Assembly: GCA_024277285.1 (NCBI GenBank)
Contig: JAJRVM010000109.1
Coordinates: 1 to 18,361, forward strand
Direction of reading: 5' to 3'
Length of the DNA stretch: 18,361 nt
Source of the DNA: Planctomycetota bacterium
Lineage (GTDB): Bacteria; Planctomycetota; Planctomycetia; Pirellulales; Pirellulaceae
The notes beneath the pieces are model-generated. The model did no database searches. It was given only the letters and a program-made list of their open reading frames with translations, and had not been told where the DNA came from. A program made the translations under genes and the position numbers. Shown piece after piece: positions 1 through 8,658 of the stretch (position 1 is its first letter; every line of letters starts with the position of its first letter).

Positions 1-214
1 AGCGGGGCGCGAGGGGAGGCCACGGATGGAACACGGATCGACACGGAGCGGGGCGCGAGGGGGGGCCACGGATGGAACACGGATCGACACGGAGCGGGGC
101 GCGAGGGGGGGCCACGGATGGAACACGGAGCGGGGCGCGAGGGGGGGCCACGGATGGAACACGGACTGACACGGAGCGGAGCGTGAGGGGGGCCACGGAT
201 GGAACACGGACTGG
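1..214 (+). repeat. 46-bp tandem repeat array (left-end array)
   Basis: About 4.7 copies of a 46-bp unit: copies at 1-46, 47-92, a short copy at 93-128, 129-174, and a partial copy from 175 to about 214. Each unit has a GC-rich half (like GCGGGGCGCGAGGGG) and a half built from near-decamers of the form CACGGATGGA, CACGGATCGA, CACGGAGCGG. The third copy lacks exactly one decamer (ATCGACACGG), as expected from slippage. Because 46 is not a multiple of three, the frame changes from copy to copy, so the Gly/Arg/Thr-rich open frame crossing it is a by-product. The same family recurs inverted at 2888-2997. The array touches the window edge and may extend further. Confidence 0.93.
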
Positions 215-467
215 AGTCTTGAGAGGCTATCGAGAAACTCAGAAGATGGACGCCATCAGCAAGCGACCGAGCCTGGCTTGTTGCGGCGTCCTGGGATCCT
301 TTCCCGAGTGCTAGGTCCGACTTATCGGACCAAGTTTGTCTCGGATTAGGTGTCTGACAATTTGGCTGATCTGTAGATTTGACGCCGTTTGGGAATACCA
401 GAGAGTCGGCCTCCCTGGGCGAACCGCTGGTACAGAATATCCTCTGTCGATTGGGCACGAGGGGGCG

Positions 468-486
468 CCGGCTGTTCAACAGCCGG
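468..486. repeat. perfect palindrome, 9-bp arms
   Basis: CCGGCTGTT and AACAGCCGG flank a single central C, so the transcript could form a very stable hairpin of about 8 bp with a 3-nt loop. There is no T-run on either side, so it is not a classical intrinsic terminator. No gene end lies nearby. Confidence 0.6.
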
Positions 487-589
487 TAACGGTTCATGGC
501 GGCCGTGACGCTTTTTGGCCCGAGCTTTCGCTCGATTAGCTCGAAGCATGGCAAACGGCCACCTGATCGGAAGACGTTCCACCGAGCGC

Positions 590-697
590 TGTTTTTTGCC
601 CGTCATCTTCTTTGCCCTTCTCTCCCGTTGCGCTCATGGACGACGCGTCTGGTGGTGCTCCTTGAGGGGCAAAGAAAATGATGGGCAAAAAAGAACA
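590..697. repeat. inverted repeat with ~30-bp arms around GGGCAAA motifs
   Basis: The left arm (590-617) and right arm (667-697) are reverse complements over 26 aligned positions with two mismatches, plus three extra bases near the outer end of the right arm. The spacer is 49 nt. Each arm holds two GGGCAAA motifs 16 bp apart. A third, shorter copy of the motif (as TTGCCC) follows near 713-722. Read as protein, the arms give strings like MMGKK or FLPV, which explains the short open frames here. It could be a folded RNA, a miniature element or a decayed repeat cluster. Confidence 0.75.
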
Positions 698-1147
698 GAA
701 CGGTCTATGTCCTTCTTGCCCGTGGCATTGCTGCCCTCGGCTGCTAGCTGCTTGCGCGCGGCACCTCAGCGGCCCTCTACGCGCAGAACTAAAGACGGGA
801 TCAACAACTCCACCAGCGAAGGCCGACTTACTAGCAGCCCAGGCGGGGTTCAAGAGATCGTCGCAATGGGCGAGGTTAGGCTGGACAAGTAACTTGAGAC
901 TTTGGACGCCTATTCGGGTCAGCCAGTCTAAGACGTAGCACCCGGGCAGATCATCCGGAGCACCGTGCGTTACGCTCAAAGAGGTTGCAACAAGGTCGAC
1001 TTGGCCGAGGTCGACACAACCTCAGCTGGCGACGTGTCGTGCCCCGGGGCGGGGCAAGCCCGGAAGAGCGTTTTTTCGTCAGCGCCTAGTCGCGTTTATG
1101 AGCGGTCTCCGTCCTGAATGTGCCGATCGCGTTGTCGTTTCCGTGAG

Positions 1148-1164
1148 CGGCCACAGGTTGGCCG
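1148..1164 (-). terminator. hairpin after sulfatase 1, possible weak terminator
   Basis: CGGCCA and TGGCCG form a perfect 6-bp stem with a 5-nt loop, about 15 nt past the stop codon of the minus-strand sulfatase. There is no following U-run on that strand, so termination is only suggested by position. Confidence 0.3.
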
Positions 1165-1179
1165 AGCCGTCGTTTGCGA

Positions 1180-2790
1180 TTAGTCCTTCATTTTCGGATC
1201 AACGATTGGCGGTTTCTCGAAATCGGTCCGATTCACCCATCCTGCTCGAACTTCCTCACCGTTCTTAAATCTCCGATAGAAATTTCGATCTTTAGGATTG
1301 GCATATTGATACTGATCGAAAACCTTTCCATTGCCAAGAACGCGTGGATCGCGCTGTTCCTTTAGCTCCGCGATCAGTTGTTCTCGCAACTCAAGCCGAC
1401 TTGTCTGATACTCTGAATCGTCACACAGGTTATTCATACAAAACGGATCACTCGCCACGTAGTACAGTTCTTCCGGCGGGCGTTTCCCAAACGATCGCTC
1501 CCAGTAAGTCGAATTGACACCGTTACGGCGAAAATCAAGCACGACGGTCTTTGTGGGACTGCCGTCACAGTTTAGATAACCCGTTTCCGGGTCCCCACCC
1601 GGCCAGCGCGTCGGTTCGTAGTTCACGATCAACAAGTACCCGTCCTTCACGATGCCGCGAATCGGATAACCAACATCGCCGGGCCGCCCGACATCATGCC
1701 GCTCCTTGCCGATCAACACGTGGTTGCGTTTCGGATTGACTTGGCCAGCGTTGTCGGACCGAAAGATATCGGTCAACGATTGGCCCGTAGTTGGAGCCAT
1801 GCCCGCCTGTTTCCAATCCAGCCCCGCAACTTCAATAAACGTCGGCGCCAGATCGATGAAGCTGACATAATCCTCGATCACTCGACTGGACTTACGAATC
1901 CCCTTGGGCCACCGCATCGCTAACGGCAAGTGATTCGACATTTCAAATTCCTGGCCCTTAACGCGAGGAAACGGCATACCGTTGTCTGCGGTGACAACGA
2001 TCAATGTGTTGTCAAGCATCTTCCGCTCTTCGAGCATGTCGATCATACGGCCAAGGTGCGTGTCAAAATGCTCAATCTCAAAAGCATAGTCAAGCATGTC
2101 GGTACGCACCATTTCGTTGTCGGGCCAAAACGGCGGTACCTGGTCAATCTGATCGATCGACTTGCCCCCCTTGGTAATACCTGATTTGAACTCATATCCG
2201 CGATGCGGCTCAAATCCGCCGTACCAAAAACACCAAGGTTCATTATCAGGCGAGGCTTGCAGAAAGTCCTGAAAGTTGGCGGCGTAGTCGGTAGAGGCGA
2301 TGCCGCGCGCGGGTGGCTTGGCACGACGTTGCTCGAAACGCGGTCCCGTCATCAAACGTCGTTGCCCATCCTTGTTCTTGGCGACACCCGGTGCCCAGCC
2401 CTTGCCGGTACTCCCCACAAAGTAACCGTGCTCACTCAGCACTTCCGTGAAGACCTTGAACTCCGACGGAAAGAAACACCAGTGGTTCGCCGCAGCTTTC
2501 AATTGCCAAGAATTTCGACCGGTAAGAATACACGAACGAGATGGCGCACACTTGGCATTGGGCGTGTAAGCACGGTTAAACAATAACCCCTCGCGCGCGA
2601 TCCGATCAAACGCGGGCGTCTTCACCCAACGGCAACCGTACGCCCCCATATGCGGATACGACGCGTCGTCCGCAATACAGAACAAGATATTGGGCCGCGG
2701 CGCCTGAACTCCGTCAGCACCGCGAACCACACGATTGGCAAACGACGAGACAAAGCAAATCAGCACAAGTGCAATTCGTGTGGCAGTCAT
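1180..2790 (-). CDS. heparan-N-sulfatase-like type I sulfatase, exported
   Basis: A 536-residue sulfatase predicted to hydrolyse sulfate esters or N-sulfates on a glycan outside the cytoplasm. An N-terminal signal peptide (hydrophobic residues about 6-18) ends near residue 24. The metal-binding Asp pair is D41-D42 in [15 protein letters not shown]. The formylglycine motif CAPSR has its modified Cys at residue 81, followed by LTGR. An ADNG motif supplies further metal ligands mid-protein. The usual GKWH motif is replaced by GKGWAPG. Together with the [12 protein letters not shown] and DNGMPFPR contexts this points to the SGSH-like branch rather than classical arylsulfatases. Activity needs maturation of Cys81 to formylglycine; no maturase gene is present here. 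The ATG start has GAGGA 4 nt upstream. It lies 193 bp downstream of the other minus-strand sulfatase, and the gap holds a repeat array. The substrate is unknown. Confidence 0.95.
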   Translation of the reverse strand: MTATRIALVLICFVSSFANRVVRGADGVQAPRPNILFCIADDASYPHMGAYGCRWVKTPAFDRIAREGLLFNRAYTPNAKCAPSRSCILTGRNSWQLKAAANHWCFFPSEFKVFTEVLSEHGYFVGSTGKGWAPGVAKNKDGQRRLMTGPRFEQRRAKPPARGIASTDYAANFQDFLQASPDNEPWCFWYGGFEPHRGYEFKSGITKGGKSIDQIDQVPPFWPDNEMVRTDMLDYAFEIEHFDTHLGRMIDMLEERKMLDNTLIVVTADNGMPFPRVKGQEFEMSNHLPLAMRWPKGIRKSSRVIEDYVSFIDLAPTFIEVAGLDWKQAGMAPTTGQSLTDIFRSDNAGQVNPKRNHVLIGKERHDVGRPGDVGYPIRGIVKDGYLLIVNYEPTRWPGGDPETGYLNCDGSPTKTVVLDFRRNGVNSTYWERSFGKRPPEELYYVASDPFCMNNLCDDSEYQTSRLELREQLIAELKEQRDPRVLGNGKVFDQYQYANPKDRNFYRRFKNGEEVRAGWVNRTDFEKPPIVDPKMKD

Positions 2791-2887
2791 AGCATCCTCA
2801 CTGGAATCATCTATAAGAAACCGTATGTCGCCGGAAAAACGGGGCTATCATGAAAGGCCTCCAACAGGTAACCGGGCAGAAATTCTG

Positions 2888-2997
2888 ATCCGTGCCAACC
2901 CGTGTTCCATCCGTGGCCACCCCAACTCGCGCCCTCATCCGTGCCAATCCGTGTTCCGTCCGTGGCCACCCCCTAACTCCCATTCACGATCCGTGCC
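2888..2997 (-). repeat. short array of the 46-52-bp repeat family, inverted relative to the left-end array
   Basis: GGCACGGAT (read on the minus strand) occurs at 2989-2997, 2937-2945 and 2888-2896, giving two units of 52 and 49 bp plus a closing half. Each unit contains GGCCACGGAnGGAACACGG followed by a GGGCGCGAG-like stretch, as in the array at 1-214 but on the other strand. It fills much of the gap between the two minus-strand sulfatases and runs into the 3' end of the upstream one. Confidence 0.9.
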
Positions 2998-4543
2998 CCC
3001 TCTTGTTTCTGCGGCGATTCACTTTGGATTGTTTGCTTTTCCCCTTGCGCGACGGCGTCTTCACCGCACCGGCCGTCGGTGGCGACCATTTTTGCCCCAG
3101 CCTTTCACAGGATGTACGCCCGTACTCGTCACCTTCAAAACTCTTGTGTACCGATTCCTGCCAGATGTCGTACTCCTTCTTCAGTGCGACAACCACTTCC
3201 GGCAACTCATTGGCGATGTCATTTTGCTCACGAATATCACGTTTCATGTCGTACAGCTGCAGTGTCTTGCCGCCGTCCGTGGAGATTAGCTTGTACTTCT
3301 CGCCGTTCATCACCAGTTTCCTGGAAATCATCTGGCCAATCAGTTTTTCGCGTGACGTCGTCCGACCCTCGATCAGCGGCAGCAGGCTTACACCGTCCAA
3401 TGCGTAGGCAGGTTTAGGGTGTTCGATCCCCAGCACATCCAGAATCGTGGGGACGTAATCGTAAGTCACACACGGTACGTCGGTGGTTCGGCCGTCTTTG
3501 ATCTTCGCCGGCCAGACCAACAAGCCGGGCACACGGACACCACCCTCATAAAGATCTCGTTTGCGCCCACGCAACTCTCCGGCACTACCATTCCTGCCAT
3601 TTGCCTTCCCTTCGGGACCATTATCGCTGCAAAACCAAATCATCGTGTCGCGTTCAACACCGAGTGTTGTTAGGTGCGTTCGCAACCGACCAATCTGATA
3701 GTCCATGGCGGTGATGCATCCGGCATAGTTCCGCTGTTCCAGCGAATAGTGCTTGTACATTTCTTGATACTTTGGCCCAGCCACGCAGGGCAAATGCGGA
3801 GCGTGAAACCAAACTACTGAAAGAAACGGCTTCTCCGCTTCAACCGCATTGTCAATGAACGGCAGGACGCGGTCCATGATGATGCGACTGTCGTCACCTT
3901 CCAGATTGTCGGTTACCTTATTGCCGTCGATATCCCAATAATGAGTTCCATAATGCTTCGATTCCTGCCCTGGTTTGAGGTACTCCCAGCCAAGATGGCG
4001 ATTACCACCATCATCAAACTTCAACGGCACTCTCATTGGGTCATACGTTGGCACCTTGGATTCGGTCACGAGGCACTCATCGAAACCATGTTCCTTGGGT
4101 GGGTTCAATAACTTCGTCTGCCCGGGACGGCCACGGTTGGCATCGATCTCGTCGGCCGTCAGTGTCCCGAGGTGCCACTTGCCAAAATGGCCGCTCACGT
4201 AGCCTAGCGGCTTGAGGATTTCGGCCAATGTTACCTCCTCGGGGCGCAAGATCCCCTTATTGGCATAGAACACTCCCGTCCGATAGGGGCTGCGCCCGGT
4301 CAAGCAACTGGCGCGCGTTGGGGAACATACGGCCGACGCGGAATAGAATCGGTCCATCCTCAAACCATCTCGCGCCATGGCGTCGAGATGCGGTGTCTTG
4401 ATCACACGGTTGCCGTTGTAGCCCGTATCACCCCAACCCAAGTCATCCGCCATGATCAAGATGATATTCGGTTTGATCGTTTCCGCCGCGTGTGCAAGCG
4501 ACACGCATGCCAGCAATAGAAAAAAAGTGCCGCAATATTTCAT
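2984..4543 (-). CDS. arylsulfatase-family type I sulfatase, exported
   Basis: A 519-residue sulfatase for an unknown sulfated sugar, probably part of a polysaccharide. The signal peptide is clear (hydrophobic core about residues 5-18, cleavage likely after AHA). Motifs in order: D33-D34 in MADDLGWGD; the formylglycine motif CSPTR with Cys73; LTGR; GKWHLG with K122 and H124; FHAPH at 246-250; and SDNGPEG with D307 and N308. All expected catalytic and metal-binding residues are present. The last 25 or so residues are a Lys/Arg/Ser-rich tail, and the final GHGS and stop codon are encoded by repeat DNA. The ATG start has GGGAG 8 nt upstream. It begins 35 bp after the YcxB-like gene, so the two could be co-transcribed. 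The family resembles sulfatases often labelled N-acetylgalactosamine-6-sulfatase, but such labels are unreliable here. Confidence 0.96.
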   Translation of the reverse strand: MKYCGTFFLLLACVSLAHAAETIKPNIILIMADDLGWGDTGYNGNRVIKTPHLDAMARDGLRMDRFYSASAVCSPTRASCLTGRSPYRTGVFYANKGILRPEEVTLAEILKPLGYVSGHFGKWHLGTLTADEIDANRGRPGQTKLLNPPKEHGFDECLVTESKVPTYDPMRVPLKFDDGGNRHLGWEYLKPGQESKHYGTHYWDIDGNKVTDNLEGDDSRIIMDRVLPFIDNAVEAEKPFLSVVWFHAPHLPCVAGPKYQEMYKHYSLEQRNYAGCITAMDYQIGRLRTHLTTLGVERDTMIWFCSDNGPEGKANGRNGSAGELRGRKRDLYEGGVRVPGLLVWPAKIKDGRTTDVPCVTYDYVPTILDVLGIEHPKPAYALDGVSLLPLIEGRTTSREKLIGQMISRKLVMNGEKYKLISTDGGKTLQLYDMKRDIREQNDIANELPEVVVALKKEYDIWQESVHKSFEGDEYGRTSCERLGQKWSPPTAGAVKTPSRKGKSKQSKVNRRRNKRGHGS

Positions 4544-4578
4544 TCAAGTATCTCCCTGCTAGTGCATACGATCGTCGG

Positions 4579-5076
4579 TCACGTCACACCACTTGTCGAC
4601 TCCAATTTGCCGCGCGCAACAAGCCACTTACACAATGTGCGATACTCAACTTCACTCAGTTTGTCTTTTGGCAAGAACAACTCAAGCTGCGGAAGCCGCT
4701 GGATCAGCAACGTGATGACCCGCCGCGAATCCTCCGCGGCGATAACCCAGTCCCAGCCCCGAGACACGGTCTCGCCTTGGTACGCCACGACGATGTTATT
4801 TTTGGTGAACGTCACCGTACGAACTTCCACCTTACGTGACTGAAACATGGCAGTAATGACATATACCAACAACACACCAACGCACAAGACCACGAAATAG
4901 ACAATCCCGTTCCTTACCATCTGCATTGGCTCGATCGACGCGTCCTGACCATGAATTCCGTACGTGATCAGTGCAACTCCGAGGGCATATCGCAACGCGC
5001 TACGGCGTTTGAACCGACGCAGTTTCGCCCGCATCATGTTGCCAAAGGTGTTGCCGAAAGTCTTGGTGATTTCCAT
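4579..5076 (-). CDS. membrane protein with YcxB-like C-terminal domain
   Basis: About 165 residues. The N-terminus is a basic cytoplasmic segment (RAKLRRFKRR), followed by two membrane helices near residues 28-42 and 56-77 with a short loop between. The C-terminal soluble part (about 87-155) has the pattern of YcxB-like domains: beta-strands, a central Gly-Trp-Asp-Trp, the strand ELFLPKDKL, then a helix. The function of this family is not established. An ATG at 5076 is chosen as start; a GTG at 5136 in the same frame would add 20 residues. Neither has a strong ribosome binding site, so the start is uncertain. The next gene on the strand, the arylsulfatase, begins 35 bp downstream, which suggests co-transcription but not a shared function. 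Confidence 0.75.
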   Translation of the reverse strand: MEITKTFGNTFGNMMRAKLRRFKRRSALRYALGVALITYGIHGQDASIEPMQMVRNGIVYFVVLCVGVLLVYVITAMFQSRKVEVRTVTFTKNNIVVAYQGETVSRGWDWVIAAEDSRRVITLLIQRLPQLELFLPKDKLSEVEYRTLCKWLVARGKLESTSGVT

Positions 5077-5353
5077 GCAGTGTAATCTCGTCAAACGAAC
5101 GCGACACTGAGGGTGGTTCAAGACAAAGTTCACCACGCCTCAGTGCACCGGCATTGTGTTTAGCGCTGTTGTGTTCAGCGGCGTTTCGACTGTGAACGCG
5201 AAAACCGCAGCATTTACTGTGTCCAATAGATCCTATCGCGCCACGAGCGACGCGACAATCAGCGACACGCAGAAGGGGGCAATGTGAGCGTGGCAACTAC
5301 CGTCAACACACCCAATCGGCGTGGAAGGGAAGGGCACTGCCGCGCACACTGCA

Positions 5354-6151
5354 CTACACTTGAGGGTCACAACCGAGCATATCGTGCGCCTGCCGAGACT
5401 GGGAAAAAGCCTCCCGAGCGAATACCGCACAGCTCAACGTAACCAACACCAGAAACGCTTCGGTGATGAACATTTCCACCACTTCGGTCTTCGTGGCAGG
5501 GTAGGTACCACGCAGCCACTGGACGATCATCAACAGTTGCCAGATGGTCGAAGACAAGGCTGACACGCAGGCGAACGTCCACCGAAGCCCAGAACGCCGC
5601 TTGTATTTCTCGATTAGCAACGCCGTGTCTTCCGGTCGCTCGTGGTCCACCGACACGGTTTCATGTCCATCAGCGTCAATGAAGACGGCATTCGGGCAAC
5701 GATCTTGCAGTACTCGGAAACAAGAAACGGCGTTCTCGTACGACAGCCGTACACTGTAATCTCGACCTTGTGTAGTGATGCCAATCCCAGTACCGTTCAA
5801 ATCGTCATTCAGCACCGTCACTTCATCAACCGTTTCGTAATCAACCACACTACTCGCAATGCCACTGCCGAGCTGCAAGGACTCTGGCTGAATCAGGACG
5901 CAGAATCGAAGCTGTTCGATCGTCCCCCGCCACACCCAGCGCCCGGTGACGAGCGGCACCATGACGCCGGCGAAAATGGCGAGCCAAGTCAAGCCGGTAC
6001 ACATATCGACGATCGCTCCCACCACACCTCCAAAAACGGGAACGAGCACCAGCATCGCGCCCCCCCAAACAAGAGCCAGCAGCGTATCAAAAAAACGCGT
6101 TACCTTACCTGTCTTGAATATGTGGGTGTCATGGCGGACGGAAGTGCTCAT
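5354..6151 (-). CDS. four-helix membrane protein of unknown function
   Basis: A protein of 265 residues that I do not recognise. Two hydrophobic segments near residues 21-48 and 52-72 are followed by a soluble middle part (about 80-180) predicted as mixed beta-strands. Two more membrane helices follow, near 190-213 and 224-246. The layout, two helix pairs around a beta-rich middle, and the neighbouring YcxB-like gene suggest a membrane-anchored PH-like or YcxB-like regulator, but no motif proves it. The ATG at 6151 is preferred; a TTG two codons upstream is also possible. Upstream ribosome binding signal is weak (GCGGGAT). It sits 177 bp after typA and 277 bp before the YcxB-like gene on the same strand. 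Composition looks like a real protein, unlike the alternative frames. Confidence 0.75.
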   Translation of the reverse strand: MSTSVRHDTHIFKTGKVTRFFDTLLALVWGGAMLVLVPVFGGVVGAIVDMCTGLTWLAIFAGVMVPLVTGRWVWRGTIEQLRFCVLIQPESLQLGSGIASSVVDYETVDEVTVLNDDLNGTGIGITTQGRDYSVRLSYENAVSCFRVLQDRCPNAVFIDADGHETVSVDHERPEDTALLIEKYKRRSGLRWTFACVSALSSTIWQLLMIVQWLRGTYPATKTEVVEMFITEAFLVLVTLSCAVFAREAFSQSRQAHDMLGCDPQV

Positions 6152-6326
6152 CGTCAAATCCCGCCGTTACGGTTGGGTGTCGGGCGTCGTCACGATAACG
6201 CAAAAAGCGCACACCGGCATGGAGACGGTTCGGCACGTATCGGCGCCGCGTAATTCAATCGCTGGCGCCACCAGACGCGACGTTTTCCGGACCTTGTCAT
6301 GCGAGGTGCGACGTGCCGCAAAGTAA

Positions 6327-6349
6327 CGTCACGCTTGCCGAGCGTGACG
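6327..6349 (-). terminator. hairpin spanning the typA stop codon
   Basis: CGTCACGCT and AGCGTGACG form a perfect 9-bp stem with a 5-nt loop. The stem starts in the last codons of typA and includes its TGA stop. On the transcript the hairpin is followed by a partly U-rich stretch (UUACUUUG), so it could terminate transcription, though the U-run is weak. Confidence 0.45.
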
Positions 6350-8140
6350 ACGGCGGTCCGTTTCGCGGAGCAATACTTTGCGCAGCCGGACTTGCTTGGG
6401 AGTCACCTCCACGAGCTCGTCTCCTTCAATGTATTCCAAGGCGGCTTCCAAGGAAAGCTGGCGCGGCGGCTTGAGTAGGATATTCTCGTCATTGCCCGCG
6501 GCACGCATGTTGGTCAACTTCTTCTCCCGCGCCGGATTCACGGTCAGATCGTTGTCGCGACTGTTTTCACCAACGATCATACCTTCATAGATATCGTGCC
6601 CTGGACCGATAAACATATCGGCCCGTTCTTGCAGCCCGGCCAACGCGAACGCAACCGCTCGGCCCGACACCATCGAAACCAGCACGCCGTTACCGCGTCG
6701 AGGCACGTCGGCTTCCATCGGCGCGTATTCAAGAAAGCGATGATGGATCATGGCGGTGCCTTGCGTGGCGTTGAGCAACTGAGTACGCAGTCCGATCAGC
6801 CCACGCGCCGGGATACGAAACGTGGTGATCGTATAATCGCCGCGCGGCGTCATATGCTCCAACTGACCGCGCCGCTGCCCGACAGCCTCCATGACCGGCC
6901 CAAGGAGATCGACCGGCACCTCCACGTTGAGCGTCTCAAACGGCTCGTGCAGAACGCCATCGATCGACCGTGTAATAACGCGTGGCTTGCCAATCGACAG
7001 CTCATACCCTTCACGCCGCATCGTTTCAATTAAGACGCTCAGATGCAATACGCCTCGTCCAGCAACAGCAAATCCGTCGGCGCCCTCCAACGGTGTCACG
7101 CGTAAAGCCACGTTCCGTTCCAACTCGCGGTAAAGACGTTCCCGCAATTGTCGGCTCGTCACATACTTGCCATCCCGCCCGGCCAGTGGCGACGAGTTGA
7201 TGGTGAACACCATCTCCAACGTCGGCTCATCTACCGTCAGACGGGGCATCGGCACCGGGTGATCGATATCAACAACCGTGTCGCCGATTTCGACATCTTC
7301 CAGTCCGACCAGTGCCACGAGTTCGCCCGCACTCGCCTCTTCCACTTCCGTGCGTCCCAGGTTATGGAAAACCATCAGCGATGCAACGCGTGCCGGAACA
7401 ATCGAAGCGTCGCTGCCCGACAGCCCCACGCGCTGGCCGGCCCGAATGGTCCCGGCCGAAATTCGGCCAATCGCGATGCGTCCCACATATTGCGACCAGT
7501 CAACGGTCGTGACGAACATCTGTAACGGCGCATCAGGTTCGACTTCAGGACCAGGGATATGCTCAACCACCAGATCCAACAGGTCGTCCATCGACGCCCC
7601 CGGTTGCTCTGGATCGTCGGTCGCGTATCCTTCCTTCGCCGTCGTGAATATAAACGGAATATCGGCAATCTGATCGTCGTCCGCCAATTCCATCAGCAAC
7701 TCGAAGGTGTCGTCCAACACCTCCAGCGCACGCGCGTCGGGGCGATCGATCTTGTTGACGACGATGATCACTTGCAGGCCACAGGCCAATGCTTTGGAAA
7801 GCACGAATCGAGTTTGTGGCATTGGCCCTTCGGCCGCATCGACCAATAGCAATGCACCGTCCGCCATGCGCACGACCCGCTCCACTTCGCCACCAAAATC
7901 GGCGTGCCCAGGCGTGTCGACAATATTGATTTTCACGCCCTTGTGCGGAATCGCAATGTTCTTTGAAACGATCGTGATCCCCCGCTCACGCTCCAGGTCG
8001 TTCGTGTCCAAAATCCGCTCGCCTTCGAGCTGAGCGTCACGAAACTCACCGCATTGGCGCAACAGACAATCGACCAGCGTTGTCTTGCCGTGGTCAACAT
8101 GAGCAATAATTACCAAGTTTCGAATGTCGTCGCGTCGCAC
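6329..8140 (-). CDS. typA: translational GTPase TypA/BipA
   Basis: A 603-residue ribosome-associated GTPase, full length for the TypA/BipA family, which acts in ribosome assembly and stress or low-temperature adaptation. The GTPase domain has AHVDHGKTT at residues 13-21 (P-loop), the switch I motif RERGIT at 51-56, DTPGH at 75-79 and NKID at 129-132. Beta-barrel domain 2 (about 200-300), EF-G-like domains III and V, and the TypA-specific C-terminal domain follow, including [20 protein letters not shown] and the Asn/Lys-rich [13 protein letters not shown] segment. The start is GTG, with GAGGA at 8147-8151, 6 nt upstream. It is the first gene of the minus-strand run; function in that run looks independent of the sulfatases. 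The assignment is secure. Confidence 0.98.
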   Translation of the reverse strand: MRRDDIRNLVIIAHVDHGKTTLVDCLLRQCGEFRDAQLEGERILDTNDLERERGITIVSKNIAIPHKGVKINIVDTPGHADFGGEVERVVRMADGALLLVDAAEGPMPQTRFVLSKALACGLQVIIVVNKIDRPDARALEVLDDTFELLMELADDDQIADIPFIFTTAKEGYATDDPEQPGASMDDLLDLVVEHIPGPEVEPDAPLQMFVTTVDWSQYVGRIAIGRISAGTIRAGQRVGLSGSDASIVPARVASLMVFHNLGRTEVEEASAGELVALVGLEDVEIGDTVVDIDHPVPMPRLTVDEPTLEMVFTINSSPLAGRDGKYVTSRQLRERLYRELERNVALRVTPLEGADGFAVAGRGVLHLSVLIETMRREGYELSIGKPRVITRSIDGVLHEPFETLNVEVPVDLLGPVMEAVGQRRGQLEHMTPRGDYTITTFRIPARGLIGLRTQLLNATQGTAMIHHRFLEYAPMEADVPRRGNGVLVSMVSGRAVAFALAGLQERADMFIGPGHDIYEGMIVGENSRDNDLTVNPAREKKLTNMRAAGNDENILLKPPRQLSLEAALEYIEGDELVEVTPKQVRLRKVLLRETDRRRHARQA

Positions 8141-8658
8141 CGAATTTCCTCTTATACAACTGTCTATGGTAACCCAGAATTCGCAGCATCAGGCACGCAG
8201 GCGTTGCCTCGTCACCATGCGAGTACGGCAACTCGTTTTCGCCGTGCTGCTCAAGATGCGCGGCCCGAGGGGCTCAGGGCACGGCGCGCGCACAGTGTGG
8301 GTCGCTGCACAAGTACGCCGTATTTGCTTGGCCGTACCTACCTATTTGCCCGGCCGAAATGATCTGATTGCGGAGGGGGGCGGTTGCAGCGGACCGGTGG
8401 CCCTGTCGCCACAGACTAGAGTGTGATCCGGTTGCGGACAACCGGTCGCTGCTCCAGCCGCTGGCAGTACGAGTGTTGCCGTAATCCTCCGCCGCGGCGG
8501 CGCCGAAAAACGAGGCTAACGCGTCCGGCCCCAGAGCACCCAATCTCGGCAAACCGAATGCCCGAACGGCCCTGATTTGATAGCGATTCAGCGCCGACGC
8601 TCGCGTCAAGCCGTATCGTACCGGCCAATACGCCACCCCTCTTTTGACGGCGCCACCG
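8141..8658. other. gene-free stretch
   Basis: No supportable gene. Open frames on the minus strand (up to about 170 codons) have unnatural Arg/Ser/Ala-rich composition and overlap the small conserved gene in another frame. There are two small palindromes: GTGGC/GCCAC at 8397-8412 and CCGGTTG/CAACCGG at 8428-8445. TATTTGC-GGCCG-like strings occur twice around 8321-8357. The typA promoter should lie near 8150-8250 but no convincing -35/-10 pair can be defended. Confidence 0.55.
8428..8445. repeat. palindrome, 7-bp stem and 4-nt loop
   Basis: CCGGTTG, CGGA, CAACCGG is a perfect hairpin sequence. It lies about 215 bp beyond the stop of the small conserved minus-strand gene and has no T-run, so a terminator role is doubtful. 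Confidence 0.45.

Larger units (their letters stand above)
215..1179. other. gene-free stretch with palindromes
   Basis: No open frame here has a plausible start with ribosome binding site, family resemblance or normal protein composition; overlapping frames on both strands are rich in Arg, Ser and Cys. It contains a perfect palindrome at 468-486 and a long inverted repeat at 590-697, listed separately. GGTCGAC occurs twice near 993-1015. A C/G-only tract near 1041-1065 is followed by a run of six T at about 1070-1076. Nothing recognisable as an RNA gene was seen. A decayed gene or mobile element cannot be excluded. Confidence 0.6.

Noticed and set aside
1..214. CRISPR array
   Set aside because: The units are contiguous and nearly identical throughout; there are no unique spacers and no cas genes.
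72..314. 80-codon open frame rich in Gly, Arg and Thr
   Set aside because: It is the translation of the 46-bp tandem array, which changes frame at each copy; no ribosome binding site or family resemblance.
346..979. Overlapping open frames of 86-147 codons on both strands
   Set aside because: They read through the inverted repeat at 590-697, have unnatural composition and no supported start. A decayed gene remains possible but cannot be shown.
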